Assembly: GCA_002345545.1 (NCBI GenBank)
Contig: DDVW01000057.1
Location: forward strand, 185-64,184
Direction: 5' to 3'
DNA from: Stenotrophomonas sp. UBA2302
Lineage (GTDB): Bacteria > Pseudomonadota > Gammaproteobacteria > Xanthomonadales > Xanthomonadaceae
DNA length: 64,000 bases
Shown: piece after piece, positions 34,203-44,099 of the stretch
Layout: each line of letters starts with the position of its first letter
Numbering within the stretch: the stretch's first letter is position 1
Program-made: the position numbers and the translations under genes
The notes under the pieces: generated by a model
Told to the model about the DNA's origin: nothing
What the model saw: only the letters and a program-made list of their open reading frames with translations
Databases searched by the model: none

Positions 34203-36392
34203 ATGACCCGTCATGCCCTTCTGGCCACCGCCATCAGCCTTGCGCTGGCCGCCTGTTCCGGCAAGGAGTCCACTGCCCCCGTGACCACCGATACCACCGA
34301 TACCCCCACCCAGGCCGGCCAACCGGCCGACGCTTCGACCAACCCGTTCATGATGGTCAGCCCGCTGCCGTTCCAGGCGCCGGCGTTCGACACGATCACC
34401 GATGCCGACTACCTGCCGGCGTTCGAGGAGGGCATGCGCCAGCAGCTGGCCGAGATCGCGCAGATCACCGCCAACGGACAGCCGGCGACCTTCGACAACA
34501 CCCTGCTGCCGATGGAGAAGTCCGGCGCGATGCTGGACCGCGTCAGCCGCGTGTTCTTCAGCGTGGTGCAGGCCGACACCAATCCCGAGCGGCAGAAGAT
34601 CCAGGAAGCCGTGGTGCCGAAGCTGGCCGCGCACAGCGATGCGATCCACCTGGATCCCAAGCTGTTCGAACGGGTGAAGGCGGTGTATGACGCGCGCGCC
34701 AGTGCCGGGCTGGATGCCGAGCAGCTGCGCGTGGTCGAGGAAACCTGGAAGGGCTTCGTCAAGGCCGGCGCGCAGCTCAGTGACGCCGACAAGGAAATCC
34801 TGAAGCAGTACAACGCCGAAGAAGCCACGCTGTCCAACGACTTCCACAACAAGCTGGTCGCGGCCACCGCCGCCGCTGCGGTGGTCATCGACGACAAGGC
34901 GCAGCTGGCCGGGCTGGCCGAGGGCGACATCGCAGCCGCGGCCGAGGCAGCCAAGGGCCGCAAGCTCGAGGGCAAGTGGCTGCTGGACCTGCAGAACACC
35001 ACCCAGCAGCCGGTGCTGGCCTCGCTGCAGGATCGCGCCGTGCGTGCCAAGGTGCTGGACGCCTCGGAAACCCGCACCGAGCGCGGCGACGGCAACGACA
35101 CCCGCGCCATCATCCAGCGTCTGGCGCAGCTGCGTGCGGCCAAGGCCAAACTGCTCGGCTTCCCGAACTACGCCGCCTACAACCTCACCGACCAGATGGC
35201 GCAGACCCCGGCCAATGCGCTGAAGCTGCTGACCGACACCGTGCCGGCCGCCACCGCCAAGGCGCGCGGCGAGCTGGCCGAGATCCAGCGGGTGATCGAC
35301 GCGCAACGTGCTGATTCAAAGACCGGCGGCTTCAAGGCCGCCGCCTCGGATTGGGACTTCTATGCCGAGCAGGTGCGCAAGGCCAAATACGACCTGGACG
35401 AGGCGCAGATCAAGCCGTACTTCGAACTGGACAACGTGCTGCGCAACGGCGTGTTCTTCGCCGCCACGCAGCTGTACGGCATCACCTTCAAGGAGCGCAG
35501 CGACCTGCCGGTCTACCACCCGGACGTGCGCGTGTTCGAGGTCACCGATGCCGACGGCCAACCGCTGGCGCTGTTCTACGCCGACTTCTACAAGCGCGAC
35601 AGCAAGTCCGGCGGCGCGTGGATGGACGTGTTCGTCGAACAGGACGGCCTGGCCGGCACCCGGCCGGTGGTCTACAACGTGTGCAACTTCACCAAGCCTG
35701 CCGCCGGCCAGCCGGCGCTGCTGAGCTGGGATGATGTGACCACGATGTTCCACGAGTTCGGCCATGCGCTGCATGGCATGTTCTCCAATACGAAGTATCC
35801 GAGCGTGGCCGGCACCGCGGTGCCGCGCGATTTCGTCGAGTTCCCGTCGCAGTTCAACGAGCACTGGGCCTCTGATCCGAAGGTGTTCGCCAACTACGCC
35901 AGGCACTACCAGAGCGGTGAGGCGATGCCGCAGGCGCTGGTGGACAAGATCGCCAAGGCCAGGACCTTCAACCAGGGCTATGCGACCACCGAGTACCTGT
36001 CGGCGGCGCTGCTGGACATGGCCTGGCACACGCAGGGTGCCGACGCCCCGCTGCAGGACGTGGACAAGTTCGAGGCCGATGCGCTCAAGCGCTACAAGGT
36101 GGACCTGGCGCAGGTGCCGCCGCGTTACCGCAGCAGCTACTTCGACCACATCTGGGGTGGCGGTTACTCGGCCGGTTACTACGCCTACTTCTGGGCGGAG
36201 ATGATCGACCATGACGCCTTCGAGTGGTTCAAGGAGAACGGCGGGCTGACCCGCGAGAACGGCCAGGTGTTCCGTGACAGGATCCTGTCCATCGGCAACA
36301 CCCGCGACCTGGCCACCGCCTACCGCGAGTTCCGCGGCAAGGATCCGGACGTGGAGCCGCTGCTGCGCAACCGCGGCCTCAAGCAGGATTGA
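34203..36392 (+). CDS. dcp: M3 family peptidyl-dipeptidase (Dcp-like), lipoprotein
   Basis: A 729-residue zinc metallopeptidase of the thimet/Dcp family. The zinc motif HEFGHALHG starts at His517. SYFDHIWGGGYSAGYYAY near residue 650 is the conserved substrate-binding tyrosine loop. Residues 1-18 form a lipoprotein signal with lipobox LAAC, so unlike E. coli Dcp it is probably periplasmic and membrane-tethered. It removes C-terminal dipeptides. A TAGGGT box lies about 45 bases upstream, CCGGAG precedes the ATG, and a long hairpin follows. Confidence 0.92.
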   Translation: MTRHALLATAISLALAACSGKESTAPVTTDTTDTPTQAGQPADASTNPFMMVSPLPFQAPAFDTITDADYLPAFEEGMRQQLAEIAQITANGQPATFDNTLLPMEKSGAMLDRVSRVFFSVVQADTNPERQKIQEAVVPKLAAHSDAIHLDPKLFERVKAVYDARASAGLDAEQLRVVEETWKGFVKAGAQLSDADKEILKQYNAEEATLSNDFHNKLVAATAAAAVVIDDKAQLAGLAEGDIAAAAEAAKGRKLEGKWLLDLQNTTQQPVLASLQDRAVRAKVLDASETRTERGDGNDTRAIIQRLAQLRAAKAKLLGFPNYAAYNLTDQMAQTPANALKLLTDTVPAATAKARGELAEIQRVIDAQRADSKTGGFKAAASDWDFYAEQVRKAKYDLDEAQIKPYFELDNVLRNGVFFAATQLYGITFKERSDLPVYHPDVRVFEVTDADGQPLALFYADFYKRDSKSGGAWMDVFVEQDGLAGTRPVVYNVCNFTKPAAGQPALLSWDDVTTMFHEFGHALHGMFSNTKYPSVAGTAVPRDFVEFPSQFNEHWASDPKVFANYARHYQSGEAMPQALVDKIAKARTFNQGYATTEYLSAALLDMAWHTQGADAPLQDVDKFEADALKRYKVDLAQVPPRYRSSYFDHIWGGGYSAGYYAYFWAEMIDHDAFEWFKENGGLTRENGQVFRDRILSIGNTRDLATAYREFRGKDPDVEPLLRNRGLKQD

Positions 36393-36409
36393 TCGGCACA
36401 TGCCGCGAC

Positions 36410-36440
36410 GCGGAACGGAAGAGGTGCTGTTCCGTTCCGC
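36410..36440 (+). terminator. Terminator after the M3 peptidase gene
   Basis: GCGGAACGGAA and TTCCGTTCCGC form a perfect 11-base stem with a nine-base loop, followed by GTTTG, 18 bases after the stop codon. Confidence 0.65.
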
Positions 36441-36582
36441 GTTTGCCGGCATTTCCCGGCAGCGGCAATGCGCGCACCTGGCCGGCACTGCGCCAGGCAC
36501 CGCTTCGGCCGTGGGTTTTCCCGCTCCGGTCCGTTCGGGAATACGCCGCAACGCGGCGCGATGGAACGATCTGAGATTCCCG

Positions 36583-37551
36583 CTAGCGTTCCGAATGGCC
36601 GGTGTCGTCGTACTGGCGCGGGGCGAACAGGTCCGGCTGGATCAGCTCCACGAACGCCCGTGCCTGCGGTGACAGCACCTTGCCCCGCCGCACCACCACG
36701 CCATAGCTGCGTGCCGGGAAGTAGTCGCCCATCGCGCGGGTGGCCAGCTTGTCGCGGTCGCCCTCGTTCAGCGACAGCGCGGTGACGATGCTGATGCCCA
36801 TGCCCATCGCCACGTATTGCTTGATCACTTCCCAGCCACCCACTTCCAGCGCCACCGTGTAGGGCACGCGGTGCTGCTGGAACACCAGGTCCACCAGCCG
36901 CCAGGTGATCTGCCGGCGCGGCGGCAGGATCAGCGGCCACGGTGACAGGTCTTCCAGGGTGAGGTTTTTCTTCTGCGCCAGTGGATGGTCGGGCGGGGTG
37001 ATCAGCACCTGCTCGAAGCGGTACACCGGCGCGTAGCTGAGGTCGGCCGGTACATCCAGCATCGAGCCGATCGCCAGGTCGGCGGCATCGCTGCGCAGCA
37101 GCTCGGTGCCGTCGGCGCTGATCGCGTTGTGCAGGGTCAGGCGCACGTCCGGGTGCTGCCGGCGGAAGTTTTCCACGATCTTGGGCAGCAGATAGAGGAT
37201 GGTCGAGGAATTGGCGGCGATATGGAGCTCGCCCGCATCCAGCCCGCTGACCTTCTCGCGGAACCGGGGCAGCAGCCCGTCCAGGTTTTCCACCAGCGGT
37301 TGCGCCATGTCGTACAGCAGCTGGCCCTCGCGGGTGGGCACCAGCCGCCGCCCGCTGCGCTCGAACAGCACCACCCCCAGCTCCCGTTCCAGCGCCTGCA
37401 GCTGCAGGCTCACCGCCGGCTGGCTGACAAAAAGCGCCTCCGAGGCGCGCGAAACCGAGCCCAGCCGCACCGTCTGCAGGAACGCGCGCAGCGGCTTGAG
37501 CCGGTCCGACTTATAGGAAAAACGCGGGGTTACGGGCGTCTTCTTGGGCAT
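36583..37551 (-). CDS. LysR family transcriptional regulator
   Basis: 322 residues. The winged helix-turn-helix lies around residues 18-75 (FLQTVRLGSVSRASEALFVS, then QPAVSLQLQALERELG). The rest is a LysR-type periplasmic-binding-like sensor domain. It is divergent from aceB with 108 bases between, so it probably controls the glyoxylate shunt genes; the inducer is unknown. The ATG at 37551 starts a basic tail MPKKTPVTP. A TAATAC hexamer ten bases upstream may be its -10 box. Confidence 0.88.
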   Translation of the reverse strand: MPKKTPVTPRFSYKSDRLKPLRAFLQTVRLGSVSRASEALFVSQPAVSLQLQALERELGVVLFERSGRRLVPTREGQLLYDMAQPLVENLDGLLPRFREKVSGLDAGELHIAANSSTILYLLPKIVENFRRQHPDVRLTLHNAISADGTELLRSDAADLAIGSMLDVPADLSYAPVYRFEQVLITPPDHPLAQKKNLTLEDLSPWPLILPPRRQITWRLVDLVFQQHRVPYTVALEVGGWEVIKQYVAMGMGISIVTALSLNEGDRDKLATRAMGDYFPARSYGVVVRRGKVLSPQARAFVELIQPDLFAPRQYDDTGHSER

Positions 37552-37659
37552 GGCGAAGCAAGTATTAGCACAACTTATAAAAAATATTGCAAAAACTGTT
37601 TTGTTAAATACATGCCTGCAGCGGCACGTTGAGGTCCCACGACAACGCAGGAACCTCCC
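37552..37659. promoter_or_regulatory. AT-rich divergent promoter region, lysR/aceB
   Basis: The region contains an AT-rich core at 37563-37612 that contrasts with its surroundings. CAAAA-ACTG-TTTTG (37590-37603) is an inverted repeat, a candidate LysR-type or other regulator site. A precise promoter cannot be assigned. Confidence 0.4.
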
Positions 37660-39300
37660 ATGTCCGCCGTCGCTCAAGTCACCCCCGCCCGCATCCCGCC
37701 ACGCCCGACCCCGGGCATCACCCTGACCACCCAGCTCGCCGGCCAGTCGGCGCTGCTGCCGGCCGGTGTGCTGGGCCTGCTGGTATCGCTGCACCGTGCG
37801 GTGGAGCCGGGCCGGCAGGCGCAGCTGGCGGCCCGTCGCCAGCGGCAGGCGTTCTTCGACCAGGGCGGGCTGCCGGATTTCCGCGCCGACACCCGCGCCA
37901 TCCGCGAGGGCGACTGGACGGTGGCGGCGATCCCGGCCGCGCTGGCCGACCGCCGCGTCGAGATCACCGGCCCGACCGATCCGAAGATGGTCATCAACGC
38001 GCTGAACTCCGGCGCCAAGGTGTTCATGGCCGACTTCGAGGATTCCACCTCGCCGACCTGGCGCAATGTGCTGGCCGGGCAGCAGACGATGCGGGCGGCG
38101 GTGCGTGGCGACCTGGAGTTCACCGCACCGGCCACCGCCAAGGGGCCGGGCAAGCACTACACGCTGCGCCCGTTCGAGGAGCAGGCGGTGCTGATCGTGC
38201 GCCCGCGTGGCTGGCACCTGGACGAGAAGCACGTGCTGGTCGATGGCCAGCCGATCGCCGGCGGCCTGTTCGATGCGGCGCTGTTCGCCTTCCACAACGC
38301 GCAGACGCTGATGGACAAGGACCGCGGCCCGTACCTGTACCTGCCCAAGCTGCAGTCGATGGAAGAGGCGGTGCTGTGGGAAACCGCGCTGTCGCACATC
38401 GAAGGCATGCTGGGCCTGCCGCAGGGGCAGATCAAGGTCACCGTGCTGATCGAGACGCTGCCGGCGGTGTTCGAGATGGACGAGATCCTGCACGCGCTGC
38501 GCGAGCGCATCGTCGGCCTGAACTGCGGCCGCTGGGACTACATCTTTTCCTACCTGAAGACCTTCCGCCGGCATACCGACAAGGTGCTGCCCGAGCGTGG
38601 CCAGGTGACGATGACGCAGCCGTTCCTGAAGTCCTATTCGGAGCTGCTGATCAAGACCTGCCACCGCCGTGGCGCGCATGCGATGGGTGGCATGGCCGCG
38701 CAGATCCCGATCAACCACGATGCCGCCGCCAACGAGCAGGCGATGGCACGGGTACGTGCCGACAAGCTGCGCGAAGTCATGGCCGGCCACGACGGCACCT
38801 GGGTCGCGCATCCGGCGCTGATCCCGGTGGCGCGCGCCATCTTCGACGAGCACATGCCCACGCCGAACCAGCACCACGTGCTGCGCCGTGACGTGCAGGC
38901 CAGCCGCGATGAACTGATCGCCCCGTGCAGCGGCACCGTCACCCGCGCCGGCTTCGAGAACAACGTCGAGGTCTGCGTGCGTTACATGGCCGCCTGGCTG
39001 GACGGCAACGGCTGCGTACCCATCCACAACCTGATGGAGGACGCGGCCACCGCCGAGATCAGCCGCAGCCAGATCTGGCAGTGGCTGCACGCCGGCAACC
39101 AGCACCTGGACGACGGCACCGCGATCGATTCCGCGCTGCTCGACAGCACCCTGCGCGCGCTGCCGGCGCGCCTGGGCGACACCTCCGCGCTGCCCGGCGG
39201 CAGCCGCATCACCCAGGCCATCGGCCTGCTCGACCTGCTCAGCCGCGCCGACGAACTGGCTGACTTCCTGACCCTGCCGGCCTACCGGCAGATCGACTGA
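37660..39300 (+). CDS. aceB: Malate synthase A
   Basis: 546 residues, the length of the AceB (isoform A) class. It condenses glyoxylate with acetyl-CoA to malate. Motifs include FMADFEDSTSPTW near residue 125, RPRGWHLDEKH near 180, ETLPAVFEMDEILHALR near 270 and NCGRWDYIFSYLKT near 288, and the catalytic-region Asp lies in the C-terminal NLMEDAATAEISR. AGGAACCTCCC precedes the ATG. With aceA 39 bases downstream it forms the glyoxylate-shunt operon, allowing growth on acetate and fatty acids. Confidence 0.96.
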   Translation: MSAVAQVTPARIPPRPTPGITLTTQLAGQSALLPAGVLGLLVSLHRAVEPGRQAQLAARRQRQAFFDQGGLPDFRADTRAIREGDWTVAAIPAALADRRVEITGPTDPKMVINALNSGAKVFMADFEDSTSPTWRNVLAGQQTMRAAVRGDLEFTAPATAKGPGKHYTLRPFEEQAVLIVRPRGWHLDEKHVLVDGQPIAGGLFDAALFAFHNAQTLMDKDRGPYLYLPKLQSMEEAVLWETALSHIEGMLGLPQGQIKVTVLIETLPAVFEMDEILHALRERIVGLNCGRWDYIFSYLKTFRRHTDKVLPERGQVTMTQPFLKSYSELLIKTCHRRGAHAMGGMAAQIPINHDAAANEQAMARVRADKLREVMAGHDGTWVAHPALIPVARAIFDEHMPTPNQHHVLRRDVQASRDELIAPCSGTVTRAGFENNVEVCVRYMAAWLDGNGCVPIHNLMEDAATAEISRSQIWQWLHAGNQHLDDGTAIDSALLDSTLRALPARLGDTSALPGGSRITQAIGLLDLLSRADELADFLTLPAYRQID

Positions 39301-39339
39301 CCTTCCCCTTACGCATCACGATCATTCGAGGACGACACG

Positions 39340-40671
39340 ATGAGCACCTACCAGCAACAGATCGACGCCCTGCAGCAGGATTGGGACAACAACCCGCGCT
39401 GGAAGAGCATCACGCGCACCTACAGCGCCGCCGACGTGGTGCGCCTGCGCGGCAGCGTGCAGCCGGAACACACACTGGCCAGGCGGGGTGCCGAGAAGCT
39501 GTGGCAGCTGGTCAATGGCGAAGCGAAGAAGGGCTATGTGAATGCCTTCGGCGCGATCAGCGCCGGCCAGGCAATGCAGCAGGCCAAGGCCGGGCTGGAA
39601 GCGGTGTACCTGTCCGGCTGGCAGGTGGCCGCCGACGGCAACACCTCCGAAACCATGTATCCGGACCAGTCGCTGTACGCCTACGACTCGGTGCCGACCA
39701 TGGTCCGCCGCATCAACAACACCTTCCAGCGCGCCGATGAGATCCAGTGGAAGAACATCATCGATGGCAAGGTCAAGGCCGAGGATGCGATCGACTTCTT
39801 CCTGCCGATCGTTGCCGACGGTGAGGCTGGTTTTGGCGGCGTGCTGAACGCCTACGAGCTGATGAAGAACATGATCACTGCCGGCGCCGCCGCGGTGCAC
39901 TTCGAGGACCAGCTGGCCGCGGTGAAGAAGTGCGGCCACATGGGCGGCAAGGTGCTGGTGCCGACCCAGGAGGCGATCCAGAAGCTGTCGGCCGCGCGCC
40001 TGGCCGCCGACGTGCTGGGTGTGCCGACGATTGTCTTGGCCCGCACCGATGCCGAAGCCGCCAACCTGCTGACCAGCGATTTCGATCCGAACGACGCCCC
40101 GTTCGTCACCGGCGAGCGCACCGCCGAGGGCTTCTACCGGGTCAAGAATGGCCTGGAGCAGGCGATCAGCCGCGGTGTCGCCTACGCCCCGCACGCCGAT
40201 CTGGTGTGGTGCGAGACCGGCACCCCGGACCTGGGTTTTGCCCGCGAGTTCGCCCAGGCCGTGCACGCCGCCAGCCCCGGCAAGCTGCTGTCCTACAACT
40301 GCTCGCCGTCGTTCAACTGGAAGAAGAACCTGGACGACAAGACCATCGCCAGGTTCCAGGACGAGCTGGCCGCGCTGGGCTACAAGTACCAGTTCATCAC
40401 CCTGGCCGGCATCCACATCAACTGGTTCAACACCTTCAAGTTCGCCCACGACTACGCCCGTGGCGAGGGCATGCGCCACTACGTGGAGCAGGTGCAGGAA
40501 CCGGAGTTCGCCGCCCGCGAGCAGGGCTACACCTTCGTCTCGCACCAGCAGGAAGTGGGCGCCGGCTACTTCGACGACGTGACCACGGTGATTCAGGGCG
40601 GCGCTTCCAGCGTCACCGCGCTGACCGGATCCACCGAGGAGGAGCAGTTCCAGTCCGAAGAAGCGGCCTGA
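39340..40671 (+). CDS. aceA: Isocitrate lyase
   Basis: 443 residues. It splits isocitrate to glyoxylate and succinate. The active-site signature KKCGH is at residues 196-200, with Cys198 the catalytic residue. [16 protein letters not shown] and [12 protein letters not shown] are further conserved blocks. GAGGACGAC precedes the ATG. The operon ends in a strong GC hairpin. Confidence 0.97.
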   Translation: MSTYQQQIDALQQDWDNNPRWKSITRTYSAADVVRLRGSVQPEHTLARRGAEKLWQLVNGEAKKGYVNAFGAISAGQAMQQAKAGLEAVYLSGWQVAADGNTSETMYPDQSLYAYDSVPTMVRRINNTFQRADEIQWKNIIDGKVKAEDAIDFFLPIVADGEAGFGGVLNAYELMKNMITAGAAAVHFEDQLAAVKKCGHMGGKVLVPTQEAIQKLSAARLAADVLGVPTIVLARTDAEAANLLTSDFDPNDAPFVTGERTAEGFYRVKNGLEQAISRGVAYAPHADLVWCETGTPDLGFAREFAQAVHAASPGKLLSYNCSPSFNWKKNLDDKTIARFQDELAALGYKYQFITLAGIHINWFNTFKFAHDYARGEGMRHYVEQVQEPEFAAREQGYTFVSHQQEVGAGYFDDVTTVIQGGASSVTALTGSTEEEQFQSEEAA

Positions 40672-40700
40672 ACGGCATGAAGCCCGTTTGACCGGGTTAT

Positions 40701-40727
40701 GGACGGGCGGCCGCGAGCCGCCCGTCC
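40701..40727 (+). terminator. Rho-independent terminator of aceBA
   Basis: GGACGGGCGGC and GCCGCCCGTCC form a perfect 11-base stem around a five-base loop, followed by GCGTTTTG, 29 bases after the aceA stop. Confidence 0.8.
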
Positions 40728-40747
40728 GCGTTTTGCGCATTTCATTT

Positions 40748-40759
40748 TGTGATGTCACA
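40748..40759. promoter_or_regulatory. TGTGA-TG-TCACA palindrome before the cNMP-GGDEF gene
   Basis: Both arms match the Clp/CRP half-site but the gap is two bases instead of six, so ordinary Clp binding is unlikely. It lies 75 bases before the start codon and may bind another CRP/FNR-family dimer. Confidence 0.3.
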
Positions 40760-40833
40760 CACGCTTTGCAGCGGTGCTATCCTCCGCACTTTCCCCCCGA
40801 TGGATGCCGGGGGTAGTAGCGGGGGCTGAAGGA

Positions 40834-41880
40834 ATGAACAGCAACAGTGCTGCAAGCGTGGCCGTGGAGCCTGAATCCAGCATCGCCCGGGCGGCGATGG
40901 CTGAAATCGAGCACCCCCTCCTGTCGTCCGGCGAACTGGCGTTGTTCGCACGGTTCGGCCGCCCGCGCCAGGTGGCGGCGGGAGAGATGCTGTTCCGCCG
41001 TGGTGAATCCGGCGGCAGCATGTTCGTCATCATCGCCGGCATCGTCGATATGGATTTCGGGGAAGACCTGACGATCAAGTATCTCGGGCCGGGAGAGTTC
41101 TTCGGTGAGATGGGCCTGTTGATCGATGGCCACCGCCGCAATGCCGATGCCCGCGCCTCGACCGACCTGGCGCTGCTGGAACTGGGCCAGGGCGATTTCC
41201 AGCAGATGGTGGAGCATGCTCCCGCCCAGGCGACCCTCTTCCTGCGACGCACGATCATGCGCGTGGTATCCAGCGAGCAGGCGCTGATGCGGCAGTTGCG
41301 CCGCCGCAACCACGACCTGGAAGCGGCGCTGGACAACCTCTATTGCACCAGCCATCTGCTGAGTCACACCGAGGAGCTGGTGCGTACCGATGAGCTGACC
41401 GGCCTGCACAACCGTCGTGGTCTGGCGCTGTATCTGCAGGAATGCCGGCACCTGGGGGCAGAGCTGCCACAGGGATTGCTGCTGATCGATTGCGACTGTT
41501 TCAAGCGCGTCAACGATCAGCACGGCCATCTGGCCGGTGACCAGGTGCTGCAGGCGGTCGCCGAGATCCTGCGCGCGGTGGTGCCGTGCGATGGGCTTGC
41601 CTGCCGGCTGGGGGGCGACGAGTTCTGTCTGCTGCTGCCCGTGGCGGACCGCCACACCCTGGAGCACACGGCCGGCGCCATCCTGCAGTCGGTGAAGGCG
41701 CTGCTGGAGCAGCCGCAGCCAGTGCCGCGTATCTGCCCAGTCAGCATCGGCCTGTGCCTGCTCGATCCGGATCAGGACTGGAGCGACTGGTACGCCCATG
41801 CCGACAATGCGCTGTATGAAGCCAAGCGGCTCGGTGGCAATCGGCCGCAATGGCCACCGGGTCTGGCGGCAGCCAGCTGA
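40834..41880 (+). CDS. Cyclic-nucleotide-binding-domain GGDEF protein (diguanylate cyclase)
   Basis: 348 residues. The N-terminal CRP-like sensor domain (about 35-145) contains FFGEMGLLIDGHRRNADARAS, the phosphate-binding-cassette region. A short helical linker follows. The C-terminal GGDEF domain has RTDELTGLHNRRGL, the intact catalytic GGDEF at 260-264, and ISIGL-type end (VSIGLCL). The usual inhibitory RxxD five residues before GGDEF is absent (Val at the Arg position). It should make c-di-GMP in response to a ligand, possibly a cyclic nucleotide. There is no membrane segment. It is convergent with the liu cluster. Confidence 0.88.
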   Translation: MNSNSAASVAVEPESSIARAAMAEIEHPLLSSGELALFARFGRPRQVAAGEMLFRRGESGGSMFVIIAGIVDMDFGEDLTIKYLGPGEFFGEMGLLIDGHRRNADARASTDLALLELGQGDFQQMVEHAPAQATLFLRRTIMRVVSSEQALMRQLRRRNHDLEAALDNLYCTSHLLSHTEELVRTDELTGLHNRRGLALYLQECRHLGAELPQGLLLIDCDCFKRVNDQHGHLAGDQVLQAVAEILRAVVPCDGLACRLGGDEFCLLLPVADRHTLEHTAGAILQSVKALLEQPQPVPRICPVSIGLCLLDPDQDWSDWYAHADNALYEAKRLGGNRPQWPPGLAAAS

Positions 41881-42075
41881 CTACCGCCACGGCGGCGTTC
41901 ACAGGGCGCGTCCGGCAGCATGACCGCCATCAGCCGCAGGCGCAGGTCGTTTCCCGATCCCGCCGGAAAAGCTGTCTGCCCGCTTCTGCCATCCCGGCTG
42001 GTGTGACGGCAAGCGGTGCGTGCCCATATGGACGCGGCTGGCAGTGGCCGCGCTGGAGTGGATTGATCCGGGGCT

Positions 42076-44058
42076 TCAGTCCGCTTCGAAGTCCACCAGC
42101 ACCGCACCATCTCCGACCTGGTCGCCGGCCTTCGCGCGGAAGCCGTGCACGGTGCCGTCGGCCGGTGCCTGCAGGGTGTGCTCCATCTTCATCGCCTCCA
42201 TCACCAGCAGCGGCGTGCCGCGGGTGACGCTGCTGCCGGGTTCGACCAGCAGGGTGACCACGCGCCCGGGCATCGGTGCCAGCAGACTGCCACCGTGATC
42301 GGTGTGGGTGTCGGCCTCGGCGACCGGGTCGTGCAGGGTGAAACGCAGCGGGCTCCCGCTGCCGAACACATGCAGGATGTCGCCTTCGTGGACGAACTGG
42401 CCGCGTAGAAGCTGCTCGCCCAGTTGCAGGGAATAGTGGTCGCCGGTGAGCCTGCCGATGACGTTGATGCAGGCGTCGTCACACTGCACCTGCCAGCCGT
42501 CGGCGCACTGTCTTACCTGCAGCGGCCGGTGCCGGCCCAGATGTTCAAGCGTGACGCAACGGGCGGCCGGGCCGGTCAGGCGCCAGCTGTCGGCGATATC
42601 CCACGGGGAAGCATCGTTGCCTGGGTGCATATTCCCGTGCGCTGCAAGGACTGCGGCCAGCGCCCAGTCGTTGTCGCTGCTGGCGAGATGCCGCACGTCC
42701 AGCGCCTCGCTTTCGCGTTCGATCAGCGTGGTATCGAGGTTGGCGTGGTGGAACGATCCGGTCATCACCAGCCGGCGCAGGAAGGCGGCATTGGTGGTCA
42801 CGCCCACCACCTGGCATTGCGCCAGGGCCTGCTGCATGCGTTGCAGGGCGCGCTCGCGATCCACGTCCCAGACGATCAGCTTGGCGATCATCGGGTCGTA
42901 GTACGGGGTGATCGCATCGCCCTGTTCGACGCCGGCATCCACCCGCACGTTGGCGCTGGATGCCGGCAGACGCAGATGACGCAAGGTGCCGGTGGACGGC
43001 AGGAAGCCGCGGTCGGCGTCCTCGGCATACAGGCGTGCCTCGATGGCGTGGCCGTGGATCTGCAGCTGTTCCTGGGTCTTCGGCAACGGCTGCCCGGCAG
43101 CCACTCGCAGCTGCCATTCGACCAGATCGGTGCCGGTGATCAGCTCGGTCACCGGGTGCTCGACCTGCAGGCGGGTGTTCATTTCCATGAACCAGAATTC
43201 GCCCGAAGGCGCGGCGATGAATTCCACCGTCCCGGCACCGACATAGCCAACGGCGTGTGCGGCATCGGTCGCGGCCTTGCCCATGGCGGCGCGGCGTTCG
43301 GCGGTCATGCCCGGTGCGGGCGCTTCTTCCAGCACTTTCTGGTGGCGGCGCTGCACCGAGCAGTCACGCTCGAACAGATGCACCACGTTGCCATGGCTGT
43401 CGCCGAACACCTGGATCTCGATATGGCGCGGGCGCTCGATGTATTTCTCCACCAGCACCTGCGCGTTGCCAAACGCCGCCTGCGCCTCGCGCTGGCAGCT
43501 GAGCAGTGCCGCGTCGAAGTCGGCGCTGGCCTCGACCTTGCGCATGCCCTTGCCGCCACCGCCAGCACTGGCCTTGATCAGTACCGGGTAGCCGATGGCA
43601 TCGGCCTGTGCGCGCAGGAATGCCGGCTCCTGCTGCTCGCCGTGATAACCGGGTGTCAGCGGTACGCCGGCCTGCTGCATCAACGCCTTGGCCGCACTCT
43701 TGTCGCCCATCGCATCGATGGCGCTGGCCGGCGGGCCGATGAAGACGATGCCGGCTGCCTCGCAGGCCCGGGCAAAGCCCGCGTTCTCGGACAGGAAGCC
43801 ATAGCCCGGATGGATGGCCTGCGCGCCGGTGCGTTGTGCGGCATCGAGGATGGCATCGCCGCGCAGGTAGCTTTCCGCCGCCGGTGCCGGGCCGATATGG
43901 ATGGCCTCGTCGGCCAGCCGCACGTGCCGCGCATTGCGATCGGCATCGGAATACACCGCCACGGTGGCCACGCCCAGGCGGCGGCAGGTGGCGATGACGC
44001 GGCAGGCGATTTCACCGCGATTGGCGATCAGGATCTTGTTGAACATGGCGTTATCCAT
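42076..44058 (-). CDS. liuD: Methylcrotonyl-CoA carboxylase alpha (biotin carboxylase/BCCP) subunit
   Basis: About 660 residues. Biotin carboxylase domain: ILIANRGEIACRV, GGGGKGMRKV (ATP loop), EMNTRLQVEHPVTE. The C-terminal biotinyl domain carries EAMKMEHT. It carboxylates biotin for 3-methylcrotonyl-CoA carboxylase in leucine breakdown. Substrate is inferred from the neighbouring ivd and beta subunit. Three close ATGs (44070, 44058, 44046) are possible; none has a good ribosome site, and 44046 starts nearest the family N-terminus MFNKILIANRG. Confidence 0.92.
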   Translation of the reverse strand: MDNAMFNKILIANRGEIACRVIATCRRLGVATVAVYSDADRNARHVRLADEAIHIGPAPAAESYLRGDAILDAAQRTGAQAIHPGYGFLSENAGFARACEAAGIVFIGPPASAIDAMGDKSAAKALMQQAGVPLTPGYHGEQQEPAFLRAQADAIGYPVLIKASAGGGGKGMRKVEASADFDAALLSCQREAQAAFGNAQVLVEKYIERPRHIEIQVFGDSHGNVVHLFERDCSVQRRHQKVLEEAPAPGMTAERRAAMGKAATDAAHAVGYVGAGTVEFIAAPSGEFWFMEMNTRLQVEHPVTELITGTDLVEWQLRVAAGQPLPKTQEQLQIHGHAIEARLYAEDADRGFLPSTGTLRHLRLPASSANVRVDAGVEQGDAITPYYDPMIAKLIVWDVDRERALQRMQQALAQCQVVGVTTNAAFLRRLVMTGSFHHANLDTTLIERESEALDVRHLASSDNDWALAAVLAAHGNMHPGNDASPWDIADSWRLTGPAARCVTLEHLGRHRPLQVRQCADGWQVQCDDACINVIGRLTGDHYSLQLGEQLLRGQFVHEGDILHVFGSGSPLRFTLHDPVAEADTHTDHGGSLLAPMPGRVVTLLVEPGSSVTRGTPLLVMEAMKMEHTLQAPADGTVHGFRAKAGDQVGDGAVLVDFEAD

Positions 44059-44099
44059 GACGTGCTGCACGGCGGCAGCTTGAAGGATTGAAAAGCTTT

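Noticed and set aside
37562..37567. Leaderless promoter for the LysR gene
   Set aside because: TAATAC is ten bases from the ATG, which is on the long side, so it was not counted among the leaderless examples.
40748..40759. TGTGA-TG-TCACA as a Clp site
   Set aside because: The spacer is two bases instead of six, so it would not fit the normal Clp/CRP dimer. It is kept only as a palindrome of unknown function.
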